From contig NZ_VUOK01000010.1 of assembly GCF_009806555.1 (NCBI RefSeq), forward strand, positions 62,001 through 126,000: DNA of 64,000 nucleotides. Reading direction: 5' to 3'. The position numbers were made by a program, and so were the translations under genes. This DNA is from Methylobacterium sp. 2A (lineage in GTDB: Bacteria; Pseudomonadota; Alphaproteobacteria; Rhizobiales; Beijerinckiaceae). Below are positions 17,580 through 24,865 of this stretch, in pieces (position 1 is the stretch's first letter; every line of letters begins with the position of its first letter). The notes beneath the pieces were generated by a model. It worked only from the letters and a program-made list of their open reading frames with translations, had not been told where the DNA came from and did not search any database.

Positions 17580-17692
17580 TGGGCGCCGCATAGCGTTACC
17601 CGGTATTTGTTACACGTTCGCGCCGCGACGGAGTGTGGTCTGACCGCTGCCAGACAAGCGCGCATTGCAGTCTACGGCAGGCCTCCTTGCTT

Positions 17693-18550
17693 TCAGCCGG
17701 GATGCGGACCCATTCGACGGCGGTCGTGCTCCATCGCGAACACGTGGGCGTAGAGGTTGGCCATCCATCCACGCCCCTCGACCGTCAGGTCCAGGAAGCG
17801 GGTCGCATCGCCGATTACCGGCTCGACCTTCGCCCAGAAAAAGACCGGGTAGCGCTCAGCCAGGTCGGCCGGGCTGTCGTAACCCAGTTGGCGGTCGAGC
17901 CCGACCTCGGCGAACTCGTGGAAGAGCGCGTTCAGCTTGCGCGGGTAGAGCGGGTCGCCCAACTGCCCGATCAGGTCGGCGGCCCGCATCAGGCCTGCCT
18001 CCGTGCCGGTCTCTCGGTGCTCGTCGTCCTGCGGGACCGGGAAGCGGGTCAGCTCGATGGCGCGTATCACCCGTCCCGCATCGACGAGGTCGTGCGTGCC
18101 GAAGCGTTCCTTCACCACCAGCTTCGAGCGCTCGATGTGGTGGGGCGCCAGCGCCGCGTCCGAGGCGCCGCGCGGCAGGCTCACGGTCGTGCCCTGGGCG
18201 TCGATGACGAAGGCGTCCGCCCGGTCGCCCGAGCAGACGCCGCGCACGTATCCGATGTCATGGTAGAGGGCGGCCACGATCATGTGCAGCCAGTCCTCGG
18301 GCGTGACGCCCCGCTGGAGGAAGCGGCCGCGCAGGATGTCCTGGGCGACGAGGGTGACGAGGGTCGTGTGGTCGCCGTCGTGGTAGAGGGCGTCGCTGCC
18401 GACGATGCGCTCGATCATGAGCCGCGCGGAGGCCTCGATGATCTCGGCGTACCGCGGCTCTCGGCTGCCGAAGGTGCGCTGGTACGTGAGCGCGAGGTGT
18501 TCGCCCAGGGCGTTAGCGACCACTTTCGTCATGTCGAACATGATCGGCAC
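17693..18550 (-). CDS. HD-domain metal-dependent phosphohydrolase
   Basis: The 285-residue cytosolic protein holds the HD signature in ALYHDIGYVRG, with an earlier YHDGDHTTLV and a later His-rich ASDAALAPHHIERSK, as expected for the metal site. The substrate (nucleotide or cyclic nucleotide) cannot be told. A GTG start at 18550 with GGA six bases upstream is chosen. The ATG three codons on (18541) is equally possible. It stands alone, convergent with the methyltransferase operon, and is the last ordinary gene before the accessory region. Confidence 0.75.
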   Translation of the reverse strand: MPIMFDMTKVVANALGEHLALTYQRTFGSREPRYAEIIEASARLMIERIVGSDALYHDGDHTTLVTLVAQDILRGRFLQRGVTPEDWLHMIVAALYHDIGYVRGVCSGDRADAFVIDAQGTTVSLPRGASDAALAPHHIERSKLVVKERFGTHDLVDAGRVIRAIELTRFPVPQDDEHRETGTEAGLMRAADLIGQLGDPLYPRKLNALFHEFAEVGLDRQLGYDSPADLAERYPVFFWAKVEPVIGDATRFLDLTVEGRGWMANLYAHVFAMEHDRRRMGPHPG

Positions 18551-19070
18551 CTAGCGTCCGGGCGGAACGCCGACGTAGCTGGCCTCGCGCCCGCCGGCCA
18601 TGGATGACCTATGCCTGCATCGGCCAACGGACACCCGCCCAGAGAACCCTAACCATTCAAACCTGCCACAGCGATTGAAGAGCGCCGCTCTCTTGTCCTC
18701 CAGAGGCGGCGAGACGCCAGACCGTGAGGGCCATCCCCGGGGTCGTCTTGCCTGTGCCAGGAATTCCGCAAACGACCACGAGCATGTGGCCTCAAGAGCC
18801 CTGTCACCTCCGCTTTCAAGGGCTACCGCGTCGGTCGTGAACGACTGCGACGGGGTTTCAGGAGGCCGTCTGCTTTCCCAGAAAACCTCCTCTGAAGCAG
18901 CCATTCCGCTTACGGCCACTACCGGTCAGAACGCCTGTCCGTAACGGGATCGTCCAACAGACGCCTGGGATCCGCCGCCGGTGATACGGGCCTCCCGAGC
19001 GGGTGACCGTCTCACAAGACCCGTACGCTGATCCTTTCAGTGGCGGGGGGCCAATCGTACACTTCTCGCC
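18551..19070. other. gene-poor left edge of accessory region
   Basis: This 520-base stretch holds no intact gene. The only recognisable item is a short P-loop gene remnant on the minus strand (18657-18785). The 285 bases before the recombinase gene show no clear coding frame and no repeat that I could match to the tRNA-Met end of the region. It probably marks the left junction of the inserted DNA. Confidence 0.4.
18657..18785 (-). pseudogene. truncated P-loop ATPase/kinase remnant
   Basis: The minus strand encodes 42 residues starting MLVVVCGIPGTGKTT and then stopping. GIPGTGKTT is a textbook Walker A motif preceded by a hydrophobic strand, the normal start of a small P-loop kinase or AAA protein. 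After about 20 residues the resemblance ends and a stop follows, so no functional protein of this kind can be made. It is best read as a decayed gene left at the edge of the inserted region. Confidence 0.45.
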
Positions 19071-19679
19071 ATGACGATTCTGATCGGCTATGCCCGATGC
19101 TCGACCGACCGGCAGGATCTGGCGGCCCAGCGCGCCGCCCTCGAAGGGCTCGGGGTCGCACCGGAACGGGTCTACACCGACCACGGGCTGACCGGCACGA
19201 ACAGGGATCGCCCGGGCCTGGCGCAGGCGCTGGCCGCCACCCGGACAGGCGACACCCTCGTGGTCCCCAAGCTCGACCGGCTGGCCCGCTCGGTTCCGGA
19301 CGCCCGTGCCATCGCCGACGCGCTCGCCGGGCGAGGGATCAAGCTGGCCTTGGGGGCGAGCGTCTACGATCCGGCCGATCCGTTGGGGAAGATGTTCTTC
19401 AACATCCTGGCCACCTTCGCCGAGTTCGAGAGCGACCTGATCCGCCTGCCCACCCGCGAGGGGATGGCGATCGCCAGATCCCGGGGAAAACTCAGGGGCA
19501 AGAAGCCCAAGCTCACCGAGAAGCAGCAGCGAGAGCTGCGCCGGATGAACGACACGGGAGAATACGCGATCGCCGACCTCGCCGAGCTGTTCTCCGTCTC
19601 GCGGCCCACCGTCTACCGAACCCTCGCACGGCAATCGGATGGGATCCCGCGATCCGGGATCCGATCGACGGCCCCGTAG
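19071..19679 (+). CDS. serine recombinase (resolvase/invertase family)
   Basis: The 202-residue protein has the catalytic domain of small serine recombinases: GYARCSTDRQDL with nucleophile Ser11, PKLDRLARSV, and the helix MFFNILATFAEFESDLI leading to a C-terminal HTH (YAIADLAELFSVSRPTVYRTL). The length fits resolvases and invertases rather than large serine integrases. It could resolve co-integrates or invert DNA. Crossover sites cannot be identified by eye. No Tn3-type transposase is nearby, so it may be the remains of a transposon. Confidence 0.88.
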   Translation: MTILIGYARCSTDRQDLAAQRAALEGLGVAPERVYTDHGLTGTNRDRPGLAQALAATRTGDTLVVPKLDRLARSVPDARAIADALAGRGIKLALGASVYDPADPLGKMFFNILATFAEFESDLIRLPTREGMAIARSRGKLRGKKPKLTEKQQRELRRMNDTGEYAIADLAELFSVSRPTVYRTLARQSDGIPRSGIRSTAP

Positions 19680-19760
19680 CCTCCGGCGGCTCCGCTCATA
19701 GCGCGCACCGGATGTCACTGCGGGCCCAGGGAAGGGACCCTGCGGCCCCACACGCCGACG

Positions 19761-20873
19761 TCAGTTGGTGTTCGTCCGGTATTCCCGGCGGAGCAACGTC
19801 ACGAGATCCTCAACTAGGTCGCGCTCGTCATGCTTGATGGCGGCCCGGGTACGCAGGGCCGGCGACAGGGTCACCGGACCCGGCTCCTTGTGGCCGAAAC
19901 CGTGGCTGACGGAGCCTCTGTTCGCGTTCGCCTCGCTGCGGGTGCGCCAGATCATGTACTGGGCGTCGGCGATCGAGGCCGCCAGGACGACGTGCGTGAG
20001 ACGCTGGGTCGGATCGATCCGGTCCAGGACCGCCACCGCGTAACGGAGGATCCGCGTCACCAGGTCGGTGACATCCTCCTCGATGACCGCCCCCATCATA
20101 TCGTCCGAGCGCGGGAGCGGCAGCGTCAACAGCATGTGCCCCTGCGGCATCATCGTCACGGCGGCATCGCGCTCCTGACGGATCACGAGCGCACCGCCCT
20201 CGACGACATCCCCGATGCCCTTGCCTCGGTCGAGGATCTGGGTCCTGCCGAAGAGGCTCCACTGCAGCAGCTGCTCCGCCAGGTCGCGATCCTCGATCTG
20301 GCTCGGCCGCAGGATCGACTGCTCCGGGCCCATGACGACCGAGATGGACAGGCGTTTCTGGCCGGTCGAGTGGCTTCGGCTATCCTTAGGCAACATGCCA
20401 ATCGCGCGATCGAGCATTGCTCCTTCGTCGACCGGCCCGGCGGCTTTGGACATCTCGTACTGGTGCACGGCCCGGACGATTTTGCCCCGCAGGTCGTCGG
20501 GCCCGCTGAACCCGCCGCGGAACAAACCGCCGCTCCAACCCTGAACCTCTGCCACGAAGGCGGCCTCGTCATCGTCCCGATCGACGCCTTCTTGGACAAA
20601 GGCGATCACGGGTCTGGTCTGGCGCGCCTCCCTGTATTCCTCATGCGTGGCCGAGAGGCCGGACTCCTGCTTCGCCCCGTAGGACTTGCCGAGGATCAGC
20701 ACGACGAGGCCGGCGTGGCGGATTCCTTCGAGGCAGGCGACCTGCGGCGATGCCGGACGTGCGCCGAAATCCTCTGCCATAATGACCCCGTGGCCGAGAT
20801 CGCCGATCGCGGAGCGGGCCGCGTCGCGGATCGGCTCCAGGCCGGAGATGAGTGAGCTGACAAAGATCTTCAT
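19761..20873 (-). CDS. DUF4062-domain protein
   Basis: The ATG at 20873 (MKIFVSSLISGLEPIRDAAR) gives 370 residues. Residues 1-95 match DUF4062: KIFVSS start, LG.GVIMAEDF, a CLEGIRHAGLVVLILGKSYG strand-loop and a HEEYREARQTR helix. DUF4062 is a small Rossmann-like domain that comparative genomics links to bacterial conflict and signalling systems. The remaining 275 residues are not recognised. They include an LTHVVLAASIADAQYMIWR segment and no membrane helix. The gene is divergent from the MarR-like, kinase and TPR genes with 113 bases between. The open frame continues 112 codons upstream across the intergenic region without protein character. Confidence 0.7.
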   Translation of the reverse strand: MKIFVSSLISGLEPIRDAARSAIGDLGHGVIMAEDFGARPASPQVACLEGIRHAGLVVLILGKSYGAKQESGLSATHEEYREARQTRPVIAFVQEGVDRDDDEAAFVAEVQGWSGGLFRGGFSGPDDLRGKIVRAVHQYEMSKAAGPVDEGAMLDRAIGMLPKDSRSHSTGQKRLSISVVMGPEQSILRPSQIEDRDLAEQLLQWSLFGRTQILDRGKGIGDVVEGGALVIRQERDAAVTMMPQGHMLLTLPLPRSDDMMGAVIEEDVTDLVTRILRYAVAVLDRIDPTQRLTHVVLAASIADAQYMIWRTRSEANANRGSVSHGFGHKEPGPVTLSPALRTRAAIKHDERDLVEDLVTLLRREYRTNTN

Positions 20874-20955
20874 AGGGTGACCGCCTCTGCGTGACGCCCG
20901 ACGCCACGGGATCATGGACATCGCGCTTGTGTTCGTACTCGTTTTGGTGATATGC

Positions 20956-20969
20956 ACCCAAAAATGGGT
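20956..20969. promoter_or_regulatory. candidate operator of the MarR-like regulator
   Basis: ACCCA (20956-20960) and TGGGT (20965-20969) form a perfect inverted repeat around AAAA. A looser TTGGTG...CACCCAA pair overlaps it. The element is 17 bases before the GTG start of the MarR-like gene and 83 bases from the divergent DUF4062 start, where an autoregulator would bind to control both transcripts. Confidence 0.4.
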
Positions 20970-20986
20970 AAGAACAAGAGGTTGGT

Positions 20987-21361
20987 GTGGGCACGCCGTT
21001 TGAAGCCGACGATACGCAGCGACTGAGGGACCTGCGCGATGCCATCGCCGCCGCGGGTGACGAGCTGTCGCTGCCGCAGCTCCTGGCGCTACTGACGATC
21101 GCGGCGGAGCCGAACCTGTCGGTGAACGACCTGGCGGAGCGGATGGGCGTTCCGCAGCAATCGGCCAGCCGCTTCGTCGCCGTGCTGCTTGGGCGCTACC
21201 AGTCTGCATCCGGCGCCGGCCCCAAGGAGCCGCTGATCGACCAGGGCGTCTCCCTGACCGATCCGCGCAAGAGAGCGCTCACGCTGACACCCGCCGGCCG
21301 GGATCTCGTCACCAGGATGACGGGCCCCGGGCCTTCAACCCGCCACTCGAAGGGACACTGA
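20987..21361 (+). CDS. MarR-like winged-helix regulator
   Basis: A GTG start with AGAGG five bases before it gives 124 residues. The winged helix-turn-helix is clear: LSLPQLLALLTIAAEPNLSV, NDLAERMGVPQQSASRFVAVL as helix-turn-helix, LIDQGVSLTDPRKRALTLTPAGR as wing. The dimerising N- and C-terminal helices of MarR are short. The stop lies one base before the kinase ATG, so it is co-transcribed with kinase and TPR genes and probably represses the cluster. Confidence 0.75.
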   Translation: MGTPFEADDTQRLRDLRDAIAAAGDELSLPQLLALLTIAAEPNLSVNDLAERMGVPQQSASRFVAVLLGRYQSASGAGPKEPLIDQGVSLTDPRKRALTLTPAGRDLVTRMTGPGPSTRHSKGH

Positions 21362-21362
21362 C

Positions 21363-22409
21363 ATGTCGGCAGCCGACAAGCTCCTCGGCCTCGAACTGAA
21401 GAACGGGTGGAAGGTGACGAGGCACCTCCAGCGCGGTCCCGCCGCGACCGGCGGGATGTTCTCGCAGAGCTACATCGCGGAGAAGGGCGCCGCCGTCGGA
21501 TTCCTGAAGGCGTTCGACTTCTCGCCGGCCCTTCAGCCGGACGTCGACATGGCGAACGAGATCCAGAAGCTCATCGCCTGCTACAACCACGAGCGCGCCA
21601 TCCTCGATCATTGCCGCGGGCGCAGGCTTTCGAAGGTCGTGATCGCCCTCGACCACGGCGACGTCCAGGTGCCCGGCATGGGCCCCATGGAGGGACGCGT
21701 CTTCTACCTCATCTTCGAGATGGCCGAGGGCGACGTCCGGGTGCAGATGGACACCAGCACCGCGTGCGACGCCCTGTGGTGCATGCATGCGCTCAAGGAC
21801 ATCACGCTCGGCCTCTGGCAGGTCCACAAGGAGATGATCGCCCATCAGGACGGCAAGCCGTCGAACGTGCTCGCCTATCCGGGCCCCTCCTTCAAGGTCG
21901 CCGATTTCGGGCGGTCCTCGCGGAAGGGCCAGCCGGCCGCCCACGACGACTTCAAGATCGCCGGCGACCGCGGGTATGCCCCGCCCGAGCAGCTGTTCGG
22001 CTTCGTGCACCCCGAGTTCACCAACCGCCGGATCGGTTGCGATCTCTACATGCTGGGAAACCTCGCCGCCTTCCTGTTCTCCGGGGTCAACATCACGCCC
22101 CTCCTCCTTTCGAAGCTGGATCCGCAGCATCATCCCCGCGCCTGGGGCGGGACCTACGAGCAGGTCCTGCCATACGTGCGGAACGCCTTTTCCGCAGTCC
22201 TGGCGGATGTGAGCCCGCTCATCGACGAGCGCGTCCGCGCCGACGTGCTCGGCCTGGTGCGCGAGTTCTGCGACCCGGACCTCCAGCGCCGGGGGCATCC
22301 CGACCACCTCGGCCAGTCCACCCAGTTCTCGCTCGAACGGTACGTTTCGAGGATGGACTTGGCTGCGAAGCGGCTCAGCATCCTCATGCGTACCGGGAGG
22401 GCCGCATGA
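21363..22409 (+). CDS. serine/threonine protein kinase-like protein
   Basis: This 348-residue protein has a bacterial Hanks-type kinase fold. Lys49 lies in GFLKAF (the ATP-anchoring Lys). The catalytic loop reads HQDGKPSN (161-168), with Arg of HRD replaced by Gln but Asp163, Lys165 and Asn168 kept. The DFG is intact (181-183) and PPEQLFG stands for APE. Catalysis therefore looks possible. There is no membrane segment or sensor domain. It lies between the MarR-like gene (1 base apart) and the TPR gene (ATGA overlap), so kinase and TPR protein are likely partners. Confidence 0.8.
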   Translation: MSAADKLLGLELKNGWKVTRHLQRGPAATGGMFSQSYIAEKGAAVGFLKAFDFSPALQPDVDMANEIQKLIACYNHERAILDHCRGRRLSKVVIALDHGDVQVPGMGPMEGRVFYLIFEMAEGDVRVQMDTSTACDALWCMHALKDITLGLWQVHKEMIAHQDGKPSNVLAYPGPSFKVADFGRSSRKGQPAAHDDFKIAGDRGYAPPEQLFGFVHPEFTNRRIGCDLYMLGNLAAFLFSGVNITPLLLSKLDPQHHPRAWGGTYEQVLPYVRNAFSAVLADVSPLIDERVRADVLGLVREFCDPDLQRRGHPDHLGQSTQFSLERYVSRMDLAAKRLSILMRTGRAA

Positions 22410-24001
22410 CGCCGGAATCCCTCGCGACGCAACGTCGTCTCGTCCCACGGTGGAGGAGCCTTGCGCTCACCTTGCGCGCGCGCGAGCTCGGGCTAAGGGG
22501 GACCCCGAAGCCGGCGCCCCACCTCTCGCCCGAAATGGTGCAACGTCTCGAACGTTGGCGAATGTTTCCCAGCATCGTCTCCGCATCCGAGCTCGTCGAG
22601 ATAGCGATCGTCGAATGCCGGGAGGGAGAGGCCCTCAACGCAGCGCGCCGGCTGATTGCCCCCGCCAGCACCGCCGCGCCGCTCGTCAGGGCCCAGGCGG
22701 CGGAACTCCTCCGCCGCAACGGCGAGGAGGTGCCCGACAAGCTGGTGCATGCGCGGCCGACCGACGCCACCGCGTGGCGGGACCTGACGAGGCTGCACCC
22801 GCACGACGCGCTGGCATGGGTCGAGCTGGCACTTCACCAGACGGTTGCCGGGCGGGACAAGCGGGCGGAGCGATCGATGCGTGTCGCCCTTCAGCTCTCA
22901 CCCGACAACCGGCACGTGCTGCGTTCGGCGTCGCGGCTGTTCCTGCACATGGGGGACCCAGAGCGCGCGCACGACATCGTGCGAAGGAGTGCCGCGACCC
23001 GGGGGGACCCGTGGCTGCTCGCCGCGGAGATCGCCTTGGCCGAGCTTGCCGACCGGGATCCGACCTTCTTCAAGCAAGGCGTCCGCTTCGTCGATGACGG
23101 GGGAATGTTCCCCCACCAGATCACCGAGCTCGCGGGCGCGATCGGTACGGCCGACCTCCTCGGCGGTGGAGTGAAGCGATCCAGGCGCATGTTCCGCACG
23201 AGCATGGTCGACCCGACCGGCAGCTCGCTGGCGCAGGGTGAGTGGGCGACCCGGCACCTCGGCGTCGATCTCGTCCCGCACGAGCGACTGGACACGGTGT
23301 CGGAGGCTCACGAGGCCCAGGCCTTCCATCTCTATCGAAGGGCCCGCTTCGACGACGTCCCGTGCGCCTGCGAGGCTTGGTCCCGTGTCGATCCCTTCTC
23401 GCTCCGGCCCTACGAGTTCGGCGCGAGCACGGCCGCTTTCACGGAGGATTTCCCGAAGGCGGAGGAGCTGTCGGCCCGAGGCCTTCAACGCAACTCGGAT
23501 TCGCCAATCCTGCTGAACGTCCGTGCCTTCGTCATGGCGTCCCAGAACCGTCTGGCCGAGGCCAGCAAGCTCCTGCGCCAGATCGACGCCAAAAAAGCGT
23601 CCCCTGCCTTCAGGCACCTGACCGGGGCGAACAACGGAATGGTGGCTTTCCGGTCCGGGGACCTGGCCAAGGGCCGTCAGCTCTACCTGGAGGCCGCGGA
23701 AGGTTTCCGAAAAGCACACATGCCCATGCCGAGCGCCCATGCTCGCGTCTTCCTGGCTCGGGAGGCGCACCTAGCCGGCGACCCGGATGCCCCGAAGCTC
23801 CTCCTTGAGGCACAAAAGGCCGTCGAGCGCCTTGGCTTTACGGAGGTGTCGTTCACCTTGGAGAAGGTGGAGACGCTGATGGGTATCGCGCCACTGAGCC
23901 CCCGCAAGCCGAACCCCGTGCCTCCTCGCCCCGAGCCTCTGCCAACGAAGCCTCGGGTCATCTCGTGGAGCACGCCAGGCTGGACCAGACCGGGATCGTG
24001 A
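22406..24001 (+). CDS. TPR-type repeat protein, partner of the kinase
   Basis: The ATG at 22406 overlaps the kinase stop codon and gives 531 residues. Helical pairs of TPR character run along most of the protein, for example DALAWVELALHQTVAGRDKRAE, HVLRSASRLFLHMGDPERAH and later FRKAHMPMPSAHARVFLARE. The last 40 residues are Pro-rich. There is no signal peptide and no enzymatic motif. It probably serves as scaffold or trigger sensor for the kinase. Start choice is fixed by the overlap. The longer frame upstream is the kinase gene's shadow. Confidence 0.7.
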   Translation: MTPESLATQRRLVPRWRSLALTLRARELGLRGTPKPAPHLSPEMVQRLERWRMFPSIVSASELVEIAIVECREGEALNAARRLIAPASTAAPLVRAQAAELLRRNGEEVPDKLVHARPTDATAWRDLTRLHPHDALAWVELALHQTVAGRDKRAERSMRVALQLSPDNRHVLRSASRLFLHMGDPERAHDIVRRSAATRGDPWLLAAEIALAELADRDPTFFKQGVRFVDDGGMFPHQITELAGAIGTADLLGGGVKRSRRMFRTSMVDPTGSSLAQGEWATRHLGVDLVPHERLDTVSEAHEAQAFHLYRRARFDDVPCACEAWSRVDPFSLRPYEFGASTAAFTEDFPKAEELSARGLQRNSDSPILLNVRAFVMASQNRLAEASKLLRQIDAKKASPAFRHLTGANNGMVAFRSGDLAKGRQLYLEAAEGFRKAHMPMPSAHARVFLAREAHLAGDPDAPKLLLEAQKAVERLGFTEVSFTLEKVETLMGIAPLSPRKPNPVPPRPEPLPTKPRVISWSTPGWTRPGS

Positions 24002-24865
24002 TCCGCGACCGAGCACAGCAGCGACCCGCTGGCGGCGGCGCCGGTGGATCTTGGTGGCGACGCAGCCCACTGGGGACCGAGCGACGTCCGAAGCTGCCAG
24101 ACCGGCATCGGCCGTGGTAGCTCTTGGTAGGCCAAGGCTAGGGCTTAAATGGACGTTAATTTCGGAGACCAGAGGCGGATCCTTGCAAGCATACGCATCC
24201 GATCGCTGACGAACTCAGTCATCGACGCTCCGAATTTGGCCGACGCAGCGATTGTGTACCAGGGCGAGCCGACGACATTCCAAGATCGTCACCGCGGACG
24301 ATCACTACGCGCAAGCATTTTCCGCCCGTACGTCGATCTGACCCACTTGACGGTGTAGCCGTCGGCCAAGTGGTCCGAAACCATCCTATTCCGAGGAATA
24401 GTGAGCGGTGAAGACCAGTTCGTTTTTGAACTCGGCAACAACCTGACGGGACATCTTCCTTACATATCGGCAGGAAACGTTGTGACCCGACTGCCCCCCC
24501 CGGGGGGAGGGGGTGCCCCGGGGGCAGGCTACCCTCGCGGAGGCAGGGGCACCCTCCGCCGACGGCGGCCGTCTACTCCACGCGCGCATGCCCTCGACCC
24601 TGTCTCCCCTGACAACGGGGGCGACCGTGCCGGGCGAGGCGTGTCCCGATCCAAGCCACGGCGCGCCCGTCATGCGAGGCGTCCGATTCGCGCGCGCGAT
24701 GGCCCATGCGTGGGATGGGCGGCCCCCCGCCACGGTGCGCCTCTTAGGAGCGGGCAGGCTCGGTAGTCGGCCGCAGGATGCCCGGTTTGGAGTTGGCCAG
24801 CGACGCGCGTACCGTAGCTTCGTCGATGGGTGTGCTGCCCCATCGTCAACTCGATCCGACCCCAG
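24002..24865. other. 864-base region with no supported gene
   Basis: No reading frame here has protein-like composition on either strand. One 69-codon frame at 24149-24358 has no ribosome binding site. The stretch around 24150-24420 is less GC-rich than its surroundings, and 24494-24530 holds runs of C and G that could fold strongly. It contains the 7-bp-arm palindrome at 24386-24401. It separates the kinase cluster from the primase-like gene and may include that gene's control region or an origin. Confidence 0.4.
24386..24401. repeat. perfect 16-base palindromic element
   Basis: CTATTCC (24386-24392) and GGAATAG (24395-24401) are exact reverse complements around GA. The element sits in a gene-free stretch about 460 bases before the primase-like replication gene. 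It could be a protein-binding site. Confidence 0.4.

Noticed and set aside
18551..18919. 122-codon minus-strand frame.
   Set aside because: Composition is not protein-like and it crosses the P-loop remnant in another frame.
19071..19679. Tn3-type transposon around the serine recombinase.
   Set aside because: No transposase gene and no terminal inverted repeats of the Tn3 type could be found.
24149..24358. 69-codon plus-strand frame in the gene-free stretch.
   Set aside because: No ribosome binding site, no recognisable segment, isolated.
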